64,000 bases of DNA from positions 620,001 to 684,000 of the forward strand of contig CAJQTY010000002.1 in the NCBI GenBank assembly GCA_907163075.1, read 5' to 3'. The position numbers and the translations under genes are program-made. Positions 51,878-62,100 of the stretch are shown here, in pieces. The first letter of the stretch is position 1. Every line of letters begins with the position of its first letter. Source of the stretch: an uncultured Rhodocyclaceae bacterium (GTDB taxonomy: Bacteria; Pseudomonadota; Gammaproteobacteria; Burkholderiales; Rhodocyclaceae). Below the pieces are notes generated by a model. The model saw only the letters and a list, made by a program, of their open reading frames with translations, was not told the DNA's origin and did not search any database.

Positions 51878-53509
51878 ATGCAGATACAGGTTCAAATTAA
51901 CGAAGAAGGCGCATTGCGCAACCAGCGCTATGCTTTCACTGACCGCTTTACGCTCGTCACCGAGCTGTTGCAGAACGCCCGTCGCGCTGGCGCGACGAAC
52001 ATCGAGATTCACTACGATGCCACCACGCACGTCTTGGTGGTGCAGGACGATGGCCGGGGACTCGACGACTTCCAGAAACTCCTGAGCTTTCACGAGTCGG
52101 GCTGGGATGAAGACACCCGTGCCGAGGAGCGCCCCTTTGGGGTTGGTTTTTCAAAATGCCTTTATGCCGCGACCCGCTGCATCGTCACCTCCAATCATCA
52201 GCGTGTCGATATCGACACGGCGGCGGCACTGGCCAAGATCGCCATCGACGTGGAACCCATCGTCGACGCAGTGTCCGGCACACGGATTGAACTGCACGGT
52301 GTCGACCTGCCGGAACTGGGCCATCGCATCGAGACTTTGTGCCTGGGTTTTCCGGTAGCGGTGCAGTTCAACGGCACCCCGCTCACCCGGCGCTTAGCCG
52401 CCGCCAACCTGGCGATGATGACCAGCCCGATGGGCCCAGTCCACCTCGCCGGCACGCGGGACGGTCAGTATAGCCACGACACGCTGGTGTTCCTGCAGGG
52501 CTTCTGCGTCATGAAGCCGAACTACTATTCGTTCGACAAGGTCAATGTCGTCCATCTGGACTCGCGTCAGTTCATGGCGCGCCTGCCGGACCGCGACAAG
52601 TTGATCGACGAGGACGTGCAGGGCAAACGCATCAACGCTGAGTTGAAAGCCTGCTGGCGACGAACGCTTGAGATCGCGAAGACCCAACTTTCGCCGGAAT
52701 CCTTCGTCGAGACCTATTACGCGACGATGCGTGCCTGGGGGCAAACGGATCTGCTGAACGATCTCGATGTGCTGCCGTCCGAATTGTTTGAAAACATCGT
52801 CGACTACCCAATCCAGGACGACAGCGGCAGCCGCGACTATGTGCGGCAAGTTGCTGTGGCGCCTTCCCGCGCGGCCATTGAAAGTGGCGCGGCGCCCCTG
52901 GTGTTCCTCGACTGGGTAGGCAATGAAAACGCCGCCCACTGGATGTTGGCGCAAGCCAAAGGCTATCTGGTTTTCGACTGGATCGGCCTGCATGCGGAGC
53001 ACTGGGCGCAACGCCATGTACGCTTTCTGGAGGAAGTCCCGATACAGGTCGAAGCGGTCTCCGAACAGCTTCGTGTCCAGTTCGAGGGGCGCTGGGTAGG
53101 GCTCACCGTGATCCTGTGCGAGGCCGTACTCATCCGTGCGGGCAAGGAAGCCGTCGAGATCACTGACAAGGGTGTCGGCCACGCGGGTGTCGTGTACATC
53201 CCGGCCGGTGAAATGACTGGCGAAGCGGTGCGTCAAGCCTCGTCCTTCACGGACGAGAACGATCAGTTCCTGGGGTCGGACCTGGACGCGGATCGCGACG
53301 CATTGGCGGATCTGATCCGCCGCTTGCGTTCGGTCGATCCGGTGCAGACGCTGGACTCGCTGTTGCAAGAACTGCGACTGGGCACCTACCCCTTGCTGCA
53401 CGGCAAGACCTTCCACGTCGCCGTGGGTGCGGGGTCACCCCCCGGCCATTCGGTCACCCTGATCGACGAAGCAGTTGTTGCCGAGATGGGAGATCGCCAT
53501 GCTGGATAA
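51878..53509 (+). CDS. GHKL (HSP90-like) ATPase
   Basis: A 543-residue ATP-binding protein. The Bergerat fold is at the N-terminus: N-box FTLVTELLQNARRAGATNIE (about 24-43), G1 box VVQDDGRGLDDFQ, and the lid RPFGVGFSKCLYAATRC. The C-terminal 400 residues have no match I can name (DYPIQDDSGSRDYVRQVAVA, then QAKGYLVFDWIGLHAEHWAQ). Such ATPases occur in chaperones, topoisomerases, MutL and several mobile-element or defence proteins. The stop overlaps the start of a TOPRIM protein by 11 bases, which suggests that the two work together. Role unknown. Confidence 0.8.
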   Translation: MQIQVQINEEGALRNQRYAFTDRFTLVTELLQNARRAGATNIEIHYDATTHVLVVQDDGRGLDDFQKLLSFHESGWDEDTRAEERPFGVGFSKCLYAATRCIVTSNHQRVDIDTAAALAKIAIDVEPIVDAVSGTRIELHGVDLPELGHRIETLCLGFPVAVQFNGTPLTRRLAAANLAMMTSPMGPVHLAGTRDGQYSHDTLVFLQGFCVMKPNYYSFDKVNVVHLDSRQFMARLPDRDKLIDEDVQGKRINAELKACWRRTLEIAKTQLSPESFVETYYATMRAWGQTDLLNDLDVLPSELFENIVDYPIQDDSGSRDYVRQVAVAPSRAAIESGAAPLVFLDWVGNENAAHWMLAQAKGYLVFDWIGLHAEHWAQRHVRFLEEVPIQVEAVSEQLRVQFEGRWVGLTVILCEAVLIRAGKEAVEITDKGVGHAGVVYIPAGEMTGEAVRQASSFTDENDQFLGSDLDADRDALADLIRRLRSVDPVQTLDSLLQELRLGTYPLLHGKTFHVAVGAGSPPGHSVTLIDEAVVAEMGDRHAG

Positions 53510-54509
53510 TGATTACGCGGCTCGTATCGAAGCGGTCAAACAAGGCGCTCACGGGCGCTGGACCGAGATCCTGGCCAGTCTGGGCGTGGACGAGAACATC
53601 CTCAAGCGCCGCAACCTGCCCTGCCCGCTGTGTGGCGGAACGGATCGGTTCCAGTACACCGACAAGTTCGGCGAAGGGAACTATCACTGCCGTCAATGTG
53701 GGCCGGGCGGCGGTTTCAAGCTGTTGCAGGCGGTCCTGGGGGTGAATTTCAACACGGCCTTGCGCGATGTCGAGCGCAGCCTGGGAATGATGCCGGCGAC
53801 AGCTCCGGTCCGGTCGAGCGAGCCTTCGGCCGAGCGCATGAAGAAACTCGCCCAGCGCCTCTGGAATGAAGCCCAGCCGGTGACGGTGGGCGACGAAGTG
53901 GATCGCTACCTGAGCAGCCGGGGCCTTGCGCTACCCACGTACCCGAAGGTCTTGCGCTTCCATCCGGCCCTGGGCTACTACCAGAAGGACGCCGCCGGCA
54001 AATCACGCAAGCTCGCCGACTACCCGGCCATGTTGGCCTGCATCCAGGGGGCTGACGGCCATGCCGTGACGCTGCACCGGACCTACCTCCACGATGGCGG
54101 CAAGCTGGCGGCGGCCGATGCAAAGAAAGTGCTTTCGGCCGGAATCAACGGTGCTGCCGTCCGCCTGTTCGAGGCCACCGATGAACTGGCAATCAGCGAA
54201 GGGATCGAGACCGGCATCGCCGTGCATCTGGCGACCGGCAAACCGGTCTGGGCCGGACTCAGTGCTGGCAATCTGGAGAAATTGTGGTTGCCGGAGTCGG
54301 TACGCAAGGTCTGCATCTATGCCGACAACGATGCCGATGGCGACTTTGCCGGTCAAGCCTTGGCTTTCGCCTTCGCGCGCCGCTTGAAGCAAGCGGAAAA
54401 GAAAACCGGTCGGCGGCAGGTGCAGGTCTTCCTGCCCAAGCAGGCCGGTAGCGATTGGGCCGACGTCTGGCGTCAACGTCTGGAAACCCAGGCACCACGC
54501 GCGGAATGA
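53499..54509 (+). CDS. Zinc-finger/TOPRIM primase-like protein
   Basis: A 336-residue protein like the N-terminal part of P4-alpha-type primases. A zinc finger CPLCGGTDRFQY ... YHCRQCGPGGGF lies at about 42-72. A linker with QRLWNEAQPVTVGDEVDRYL, then SRGLALPTYPKVLRFHPALG follows, and the TOPRIM domain has the glutamate in LAISEGIETGIAV and the acidic DNDADGDFAG. No helicase domain is attached. It could prime replication of the excised element. The ATG at 53499 has GGGAG upstream and overlaps the GHKL gene. Confidence 0.88.
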   Translation: MLDNDYAARIEAVKQGAHGRWTEILASLGVDENILKRRNLPCPLCGGTDRFQYTDKFGEGNYHCRQCGPGGGFKLLQAVLGVNFNTALRDVERSLGMMPATAPVRSSEPSAERMKKLAQRLWNEAQPVTVGDEVDRYLSSRGLALPTYPKVLRFHPALGYYQKDAAGKSRKLADYPAMLACIQGADGHAVTLHRTYLHDGGKLAAADAKKVLSAGINGAAVRLFEATDELAISEGIETGIAVHLATGKPVWAGLSAGNLEKLWLPESVRKVCIYADNDADGDFAGQALAFAFARRLKQAEKKTGRRQVQVFLPKQAGSDWADVWRQRLETQAPRAE

Positions 54510-54730
54510 ATGGTTATTGTGGGGTGCAGCCGGTCGGTTGCACCCGCTTTTTCAGCGGCACTGCGCACTGAAATGCGGTGACGGTGAAAAGGTCATTTCG
54601 TCTGCTGATTGTTTGCCCCACTGGTAGTTGTCAGACCAGGCGGCACCTCACGGTGTCGCGAAGACAGCCCTGGAGTTCTCGCGCGATTTCTCGCGCCCTA
54701 TCGGGACCGGCAATCGCCGGTTCGTCATTG

Positions 54731-54802
54731 ACCCTGGCGGGGATGCACATCCCCCGAAGGGATGGAGCCGTCTTCGCTCATTTTTTTGATTAGGAGATTG
54801 CT
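54731..54802 (+). promoter_or_regulatory. Structured 5' leader of the DUF932 gene, radC-motif-like
   Basis: ACCC/GGG (54731-54734, 54759-54761) encloses GGGGAT/ATCCCC (54739-54744, 54749-54754). TAGGAGATTGCT stands before the ATG. GCCCTGGAGTT at 54667 lies further upstream, as in the region at 50461 and 50652. The remaining 54510-54730 has no gene. Confidence 0.6.
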
Positions 54803-55867
54803 ATGAAATACGGACGTTCGCTCGTCAATCTGGCTCAGGAACTGGAGCGCCAAATGCATTCAAAGAAGGACTTGATCGTGCCTTCAACACTGGTATGCCA
54901 TGTCACCGATGATCTGGGAGAAACCCGGCTCGTCATCGAGGAAGCCCAGGTTCCTGTTCACTACGGCGTAACGCCGCTGGCGCGACGGCAACTGGCGGAC
55001 AAGCTGAAAATTCCGTTTGCCTACTTCGAGCGCATGCGCGAAGAACAGCCAGCGCTGCTGGATCGCAACGTCAACACCTGGCTGCAACGGGATGAAGACC
55101 GGCGCATGCTGCGTACCCTGGACGGTCAGGTACGTGCGGTGTTGTCGGATCGCTATCGGCGTCTGGACAACTTCGACCTGGCCGAGAGTGTGCTGCCTAT
55201 CCTGCAGCAGTTGCCCGAAGTACGTTTCGAGTCGGTCGAACTGACCGAGACCAAGATGTACCTCAAATGCATCACGCCGCGCCTGACCTATGAAATGGCG
55301 CCCGGCGATGTGGTCCAGGCAGGGGTTGTGATTTCGAACTCCGAAGTCGGCCAGGGGACGCTGTCGGTGCAGCCGCTGCTGTTCAGGCTGGTGTGCAGCA
55401 ACGGCCTGATCGCGACCGACCGCTCATTGCGTAAAACGCATGTCGGCCGCGCGCTCGGTGGCGAGGACGAACACCTCCAGATTTATCGGGACGATACCTT
55501 GCATGCTGACGATAAGGCGTTTTTCCTGAAGGTGCGTGATGTAGTGCAGGCGGCGGTGTCGGAAGCGACTTTCCGCCAGACGGCACAGAAGATGCAGAAG
55601 ACGTTGAACATCCCGTTGGTGGGCGATCCGGTAAAATCGGTCGAAGTACTGGCCCAGCGTTACACCTTGAACGACAGCGAGCGGGCCGGTGTGTTGCGTC
55701 ACTTGATCAGCGAAGGGCAGTTGTCGGGCTACGGGCTGGTCAATGCGGTGACGCATTTCAGCCAGGAGGTCGAGGACTACGACCGTGCGACGGAGTTCGA
55801 AGCGCTCGGCGGCCGGCTGATCGACCTGTCGGCCCATGAGTGGAAGGGGATGGCAGAAGCGGCCTGA
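54803..55867 (+). CDS. DUF932 family protein
   Basis: A 354-residue protein with the DUF932 pattern: VHYGVTPLARRQLADKLKIP, then RTLDGQVRAVLSDRYRRLDN, MYLKCITPRLTYEMAPGDVV and LFRLVCSNGLIATDRSLRKT. The family is common on plasmids, phages and islands and is of unknown function; roles in replication or host takeover are guesses. It has its own leader and is the last island gene I can identify with confidence. Confidence 0.85.
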   Translation: MKYGRSLVNLAQELERQMHSKKDLIVPSTLVCHVTDDLGETRLVIEEAQVPVHYGVTPLARRQLADKLKIPFAYFERMREEQPALLDRNVNTWLQRDEDRRMLRTLDGQVRAVLSDRYRRLDNFDLAESVLPILQQLPEVRFESVELTETKMYLKCITPRLTYEMAPGDVVQAGVVISNSEVGQGTLSVQPLLFRLVCSNGLIATDRSLRKTHVGRALGGEDEHLQIYRDDTLHADDKAFFLKVRDVVQAAVSEATFRQTAQKMQKTLNIPLVGDPVKSVEVLAQRYTLNDSERAGVLRHLISEGQLSGYGLVNAVTHFSQEVEDYDRATEFEALGGRLIDLSAHEWKGMAEAA

Positions 55868-56371
55868 TCCAGAAAATCGCTGAAAGCTGGCCGGGGCAAC
55901 TGCTCCGGTTGGCCTTCGGTGATTCCAGAACAGTAATAGGCTCTGTTGATGTTTTGCCACCGGTGAAATTTACCGCTTTTATCGGAGTACCGTCTCAATG
56001 CCGGCGCTTTGTCGAAGCCGTGCTTTGGGTGCGACCTCTTCTGCGGGTGCGTTCTCCCGTCCCTCAACGGTCCAACGATTTTCCCCTGGTTTACGACCGG
56101 TTACTGATCGCTAACCTGCCGCTCGCCTGAGCTAGCCATCTGACAGCAGTTCGGCCAAAGCTGACTTTCATTCAGGTTTTACCCACCGTCGGCAACGCGC
56201 CAATTAGCAGTCAAACCATGTTGCTTCCTAATTTCCCCTCAGTGCCCAACTTCGTTAGAAATGGTTAGAAATGGAATAACTCAGATTTTTGGGATCATTG
56301 CTCGAAGCGTGCCACCAGCCGTATGCTGCCCCTGTGAATGCTGTATTTCGTCAGCGGCTATCGATGAGACC
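55868..56371. other. About 500 bases without a gene, probable island edge
   Basis: No supported gene. GGTTAGAAAT occurs twice in tandem near 56255-56275. The change from island-type genes to signalling genes occurs here, so the right boundary probably lies within this stretch, but I find no tRNA and no clear direct repeat with the left side. Confidence 0.4.
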
Positions 56372-57232
56372 CTACGCCAACCCGGACGCGGGCAGGCCGA
56401 AGAGGCGAGTCGTCGCCGATAGATTGGCCTCGACCTCCAGGATGATCTCCGGCAGACAGTCCGGGCTGAGTCCGATGATCTGCCAGGCCGATGGCGCGAT
56501 ACGCGCGGCTAGTGCGGCCGTATCGCAGTCTGAAGCGTGGAGTTCGGCGAGCACTGCGGCGATGTGCAGTAGCGACGCCTCTAGCGCGTACTCGCCCGCG
56601 GCTTGCGGATCGTTCTGATGGCGGATTGTCTCGCCGAAGCACGGCGGGAGGTTCCAGGAGTCCGTCAATTCGCCGCCTACCTGCGCGAAGTCGCACCCGA
56701 TCAACGCCCTTTCGGTCCGTGCGAGTTCCCAAGGCTGTTCGCGCGTCTGCTGCATCGCCCCTGCAGCAAATTCGGGCGCTTTCAGGTAAAGCACCATGTG
56801 GCCGAGGTCGCTCATCAACGCTTCTACGAAAACGCGTCCAAGGTCCACCAGTTTGCTCTTGCGCGCCAGCGCAGTCGCCGCGAGGCCGCGGAAGAGGCTG
56901 CCGCGCCAGAACTTCGCCACGTCCATCTTTTCCGGCCGCAGGCGCTGGAAGGTTTCCAGAACCGAGGTTGCCAGCACCAGGTCATGTACGTGGATCATAC
57001 CGAGCAGCGAGACTGCGCGCGAAAGTGAATCAATGCGACTGCCAAAACCCCAGAAGGCGCTATTTATAAGTTTCAGGACCCTTGCGGTCATGGCCGGGTC
57101 GGCGGAAATGACTCTCGCAAGGTCGATCGCGGTGGTGGTCTGGTCGTCCACCACCCGTTTCACCCTGACGAAGATAGCAGGCAGCGTAACCAGCGTGACG
57201 CTTGACGCAACCATTTGTTCGGCGGTGGTCAT
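56372..57232 (-). CDS. HDOD domain protein
   Basis: A 286-residue signalling protein made of one HDOD domain: VTLVTLPAIFVRVKRVVDDQ, then RVISADPAMTARVLKLINSA, RIDSLSRAVSLLGMIHVHDL and EALMSDLGHMVLYLKAPEFA. HDOD domains are HD-superfamily relatives that usually lack the catalytic pair and act as scaffolds in cyclic-di-GMP and stress signalling. The ATG at 57232 has GAGGGAAG upstream; the open frame before it is featureless. It is downstream of the GGDEF gene on the same strand, and the pair may share a pathway. Confidence 0.88.
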   Translation of the reverse strand: MTTAEQMVASSVTLVTLPAIFVRVKRVVDDQTTTAIDLARVISADPAMTARVLKLINSAFWGFGSRIDSLSRAVSLLGMIHVHDLVLATSVLETFQRLRPEKMDVAKFWRGSLFRGLAATALARKSKLVDLGRVFVEALMSDLGHMVLYLKAPEFAAGAMQQTREQPWELARTERALIGCDFAQVGGELTDSWNLPPCFGETIRHQNDPQAAGEYALEASLLHIAAVLAELHASDCDTAALAARIAPSAWQIIGLSPDCLPEIILEVEANLSATTRLFGLPASGLA

Positions 57233-57457
57233 CGCTTCCCTCGGCTGTGGAATTGTGGAAAGAAAAAGCTTGCCTTTCTTTCCTTTCGCAGGATGAAGGC
57301 GCTGGGGCATGCACACAAAGGCGGCGAGAATCGCAAGCGCTGGTCTGCAGCGGGCTCCAATCGCATAGCATGCGGATCCTTTCTGGCAAAGAAGTATCCC
57401 AGTGTACATGCGGAGCACACCGTTATTGACACGGCCCGGTCCAGTCTGCAACTCCCG

Positions 57458-57543
57458 TCATACCGATGAAGGCCGGTATTAAGTGCCGGCGTTGATTCCT
57501 GGCGTGAACTAGACTCCTGGACCCTGACCTTTCCCGGGGTGAG
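57458..57543. repeat. Degenerate REP-like palindromic repeat
   Basis: GTCATACCGATGAAGGCCGG at the left and CCTTTCCCGGGGTGAG at the right are worn versions of the repeat family at 10833 and 15420. It lies in the 406-base gap between the HDOD and GGDEF genes (57233-57638), where I see no other feature. Confidence 0.5.
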
Positions 57544-57638
57544 GATGCCAACCATTTGCCGACCGGACAAATTATGTTCGGTACAGGGAAGGCGCCGCGC
57601 AACTGGCCGACTGAATCGGCAGATCCTGTCTCCATCCC

Positions 57639-59144
57639 TCATGACTGCCAGAGTGTAACCCGGTTGCGGCCGCTTTCCTTCGATTTGTACAACGCCTTGT
57701 CTGCCCGGTCGATCAGCTCGGCCGGGTCGCGCATTTCGGGCGCCAGCCAGGCGACACCGAAGCTCGACGTGATCTCCAGGCCACCTGTAGTGCGTACCGA
57801 AGTACCCGCGTGATTTTCCACATCGGCGCGCAAACGGCTGGCGATTTCCATGGCCTGCGACACGTTGGTGTCGGGAAGGATGATGCAGAACTCCTCGCCG
57901 CCATAGCGGCACAGCAGATCATCGATCCGCAGCCCGCCCTGCAAGATGCGGACGATAGCGCGGATCACCTCATCCCCGATCGTATGGCCGTAGCGGTCGT
58001 TGAAGCGCTTGAAGTGATCGATATCGGTCATTATGCAGCACAGACTCTTGCCCTCATCGCTAGTGCTGATGAACAGTTCTTCCAGCGCACTGAAGAAGGC
58101 TCGCCGGTTCAGACATCCGGTCAGCGGATCACGATTGGCCAGTTGCTGCAACTCCTTGTTCTGCAGGCTGATCCTCTCGCGCGAGACTTCCAGTTCGGCC
58201 AGCGTGCCGCGCAACGCTTCATTGACCCGGTGCACCTGTGTCACGTTATCAAAAGAAACCAGACAGCCTCGCACAAGGCCTTTGGGATCGAGAACCGGCG
58301 ACGCATGGAGAATCACGTTGAGCGGGTCGCCGGCAGGCTGCCGCAGATTGCAGATCACGCCATTTTGCGTCTGATTGGCGCTGATGGCTCTGTCCCACGG
58401 GAAACCGCCAACTTCAACGTCCAGACATTCGCAGAGCCATTTTTGCTCGTTGATTTTCATTCCAGTCAGACTTTTGGCTGCGGCATCCGGATGTAGATCG
58501 TTGAAGGCCTTGTTGGCAAGCATGATCCGGCCCTCCCGATCGACGATTGCAATGCCGTCAGTGAGCGTGTCGAACGCATGCCGAATCCGCTCGGGCACGA
58601 CTGTTGTCGGGTCTAGGTATTGCAGCGCCCGGCGCATGTACAGGTAGAGGACGCTGTAACCGACAACAATCAGAACCAGATAAAGAACCACGACAGGGTA
58701 TCGCAACCAGCCGATAAATGTACTCGGCAGTGCAGGCCTGAAACTGATCTCGACGTTGCCCCACGGTTGGCGATTGGCAAGAACGGGCACCTGAATGTGA
58801 TCAATCGTCGAGCGCCCCTCTTCCTGTGCAATCCAGTGGCGAACATGCTCCCCCACAGCCACGTAAACCTGGCCATCATCTCGCCGGATGGCCAGAGAAA
58901 GAATATCCGGATTTCGCGCGCGAATCTCTTCAAAAGCCCGGCCCAGGGCCGTCGTATCTCCCGTTTGCAGGAGCGCCGCAGTTTGAATCGCCAGTGCCTC
59001 GCTGGTGCGGTTACGGACTTCCCTGACCATTTTCAGGTGATCCGGAACCAAGCCCACGACGTCAAGGATCAAGAGCAGGGAGACGACCAGCGAGGTGAGA
59101 CCGAGACTGAGGCGCGCGACGGGGCTGATGCGAGGCAGGTTCAT
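57639..59144 (-). CDS. Membrane-anchored PAS/GGDEF diguanylate cyclase
   Basis: A 501-residue inner-membrane protein. Two membrane helices (LSLGLTSLVVSLLLILDVVG and YPVVVLYLVLIVVGYSVLYL) flank a periplasmic sensor region of about 140 residues. A PAS-like domain follows at about 195-310 (AFDTLTDGIAIVDREGRIML), then a short coiled coil, and the GGDEF domain with NRDPLTGCLNRRAFFSALEE, TDIDHFKRFNDRYGH and the active site RYGGEEFCIILP. It should make cyclic-di-GMP. The start lies 7 bases after the stop of the giant adhesin gene, so the signal enzyme is probably transcribed with the adhesin. Confidence 0.92.
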   Translation of the reverse strand: MNLPRISPVARLSLGLTSLVVSLLLILDVVGLVPDHLKMVREVRNRTSEALAIQTAALLQTGDTTALGRAFEEIRARNPDILSLAIRRDDGQVYVAVGEHVRHWIAQEEGRSTIDHIQVPVLANRQPWGNVEISFRPALPSTFIGWLRYPVVVLYLVLIVVGYSVLYLYMRRALQYLDPTTVVPERIRHAFDTLTDGIAIVDREGRIMLANKAFNDLHPDAAAKSLTGMKINEQKWLCECLDVEVGGFPWDRAISANQTQNGVICNLRQPAGDPLNVILHASPVLDPKGLVRGCLVSFDNVTQVHRVNEALRGTLAELEVSRERISLQNKELQQLANRDPLTGCLNRRAFFSALEELFISTSDEGKSLCCIMTDIDHFKRFNDRYGHTIGDEVIRAIVRILQGGLRIDDLLCRYGGEEFCIILPDTNVSQAMEIASRLRADVENHAGTSVRTTGGLEITSSFGVAWLAPEMRDPAELIDRADKALYKSKESGRNRVTLWQS

Positions 59145-59151
59145 ACCAGCG

Positions 59152-62100
59152 TCACCTCGCCACCTTCTGTGCGAGGTTCTTATCAGCCTCAACGCCAGCA
59201 ACCGATTTTGGTTCCAGTTCGTCGTCCAGCCACTTGCCGGGAGGAACGAATTCACCCTCGTCTGGCAAGATCAACAAAGGATCGAACTGACGCCACGTGG
59301 GCACGGTGGCGAACAGGCTGGCCATCAACCCGCCGATGCGCATGGCCCACCAGACCGCACCCACCGAAAAAGCGATTCCAGCCAATCGCGTCGCATCAAC
59401 CTTGACCTCGAACGCCTCCGGGGTCTGATCCTCGCGGTGGGTCATCGGCATGCTGGCAGCAAAGCTGCCTGACGCTCGCCCCTGGTCTGAGGTAGCGACG
59501 ACGGATGGATTGATGCTGAGACCATATTGTTCCAGGAAGCTCAAGCGCACCGACTCGGAGTTGCCTTCCGAACCGATCTTGACGATAGTGAAGGTAATAC
59601 TCCTCTCCTTATCATTCATAGCGGGAATGACTTCAAATACTGGCGCCGATTGGGCCACTATCGTGGCTTCTATAGACTGGCCGGTAGCACTGCTCATGGA
59701 GCCAAGCGAGTGTCCACCACTACCAACAATGGCAATGTTGCTGCCGAGTGCGTATGCAGGCTTGTCCGGCACTGGCCTCGTACCGTCCGGCGCTGCTGTT
59801 TGGGGGCTATTGGCAGGCGGATTATCGACATCCGTCTCTAGTGGGAGCCACAAATAAATTACGCGAATCACGGCACTGACTGGAGCGCTGGATAATTTGC
59901 CATCTGTGACCAACACCTCGAATGCTGGCGGTACCCAAAAGCCGTCGTCCACGAACTGTACCCGGTTGTCAGCGAGGTCGGCGCCGCTGAAACTGGAGAT
60001 CGGCAACCCGTTGGCGCTGTTGAGCTGGAAATAGCCGCCGCTGATTGCGCCTACCTCGTAAGTGAAGTTCGTGTCATCGGGGTCAAAAACAGCGAAATTG
60101 GCGCCGCTCAACGTCACGGTCTGGCCTTGGCTGAGCGTAAGCGTAACGCTCGTCACGATCGGCGCGTCGTTAACAGCGGTATAGGTGATCGTCGCCGCCA
60201 GCACATTGGAATCGATCACACTGTCGTTGACCTTGACACTGAAGCTCGGGGCGACCTCGTTGCCGTCGTCGACGAACTGCACCCGGTTGCCGGCGAGGTC
60301 TGCCGTCGTGAAGCTGGTGATCGCCACGCCGGCGTTGGTGCTGAGTTGGAAGATGCCTCCCTTCAAGGCACTGACGGTGTAGGTGAAGTTGGTGCTGTCC
60401 GGATCGGTGAGGCCGAAGTTGGCAGAGGACAGCGTAGCGGTCTCACCTTCGCTCAAGGCCAGGCTGGCGGAAGTAAGCACTGGCGCGACATTGAGTGTCG
60501 CGACAGCAGCCGTCATGGCCGAGGTCACGGCTTCGGACGTGACGTGGCCATCGGTATAAGTGGCACGGGCGGCGATGGTCGAACCCACGTCCGCTTCGGC
60601 CAGCAGATAGCTTGTACCCGTCGTTCCCGTGTCCACACCACCGCGCAGCCAGTGGTAGGTAATCGTGCCCAGTCCATCGGCATCGGCCAGGGTGTTGCTG
60701 GCGGTCAGCGTCTGGCCCTGAGTAGCGGTACCGGCGATGGTGACGGAACCGGTGGGCGCGTCGTTGAGGTTGGCGACGGCGCTCGTGTCGGCACTGGCCA
60801 CGCTCTCCGCCGTACCATGCCCGTCGGTGTAACTGGCGACCACGGTGATGACCTTGCCCACTTCGGACTCGGTCAGCAGGTAGGTCGAGGCCGTAGCTCC
60901 GCTGATGGCAACGCCACCGGCCTGCCACTGGTAGCTGATGGCGCCCAGACCGTCGGCGTCGGCCAGGGTGTTGGCCGCAGTCAGCGTCTGGCCCTGGGTG
61001 GCGGTACCGGAAATGGTCACTGAACCTGTAGGCAGGTCATTGACATTGACTACAGCCGCGGTCGCGGCCGAGGTCACCGACTCGGCTGTGCCATGCCCGT
61101 CGGTGTAGCTGGCGACGGCTGTGAGCGTCTGGCCGACATCGGCCTGGGTCGCGATGTAGGTGGCGCCGGTGGCACCGGCGATGTTCACCCCGCCACGCTG
61201 CCACTGGTAGCTGATGCTGCCCAGACCGTCGGCGTCGGCCAGGGTGTTGGCCGCAGTCAGCGTCTGGCCCTGGGTGGCGGTACCGGAAATGGTCACTGAA
61301 CCTGTAGGCAGGTCATTGACATTGACTACAGCCGCGGTCGCGGCCGAGGTCACCGACTCGGCTGTGCCATGCCCGTCGGTGTAGCTGGCGACGGCTGTGA
61401 GCGTCTGGCCGACATCGGCCTGGGTCGCGATGTAGGTGGCGCCGGTGGCACCGGCGATGTTCACCCCGCCACGCTGCCACTGGTAGCTGATGCTGCCCAG
61501 ACCGTCGGCGTCGGCCAGGGTGTTGGCCGCAGTCAGCGTCTGGCCCTGAGTAGCGGTACCGGCGATGGTGACGGAACCGGTGGGCGCGTCGTTGAGGTTG
61601 GCGACGGCGCTCGTGTCGGCACTGGCCACGCTCTCCGCCGTACCATGCCCGTCGGTGTAACTGGCGACCACGGTGATGACCTTGCCCACTTCGGACTCGG
61701 TCAGCAGGTAGGTCGAGGCCGTAGCTCCGCTGATGGCAACGCCACCGGCCTGCCACTGGTAGCTGATGGCGCCCAGACCGTCGGCGTCGGCCAGGGTGTT
61801 GGCCGCAGTCAGCGTCTGGCCCTGGGTGGCGGTACCGGAAATGGTCACTGAACCTGTAGGCAGGTCATTGACATTGACTACAGCCGCGGTCGCGGCCGAG
61901 GTCACCGACTCGGCTGTGCCATGCCCGTCGGTGTAGCTGGCGACGGCTGTGAGCGTCTGGCCGACATCGGCCTGGGTCGCGATGTAGGTGGCGCCGGTGG
62001 CACCGGCGATGTTCACCCCGCCACGCTGCCACTGGTAGCTGATGCTGCCCAGACCGTCGGCGTCGGCCAGGGTGTTGGCCGCAGTCAGCGTCTGGCCCTG

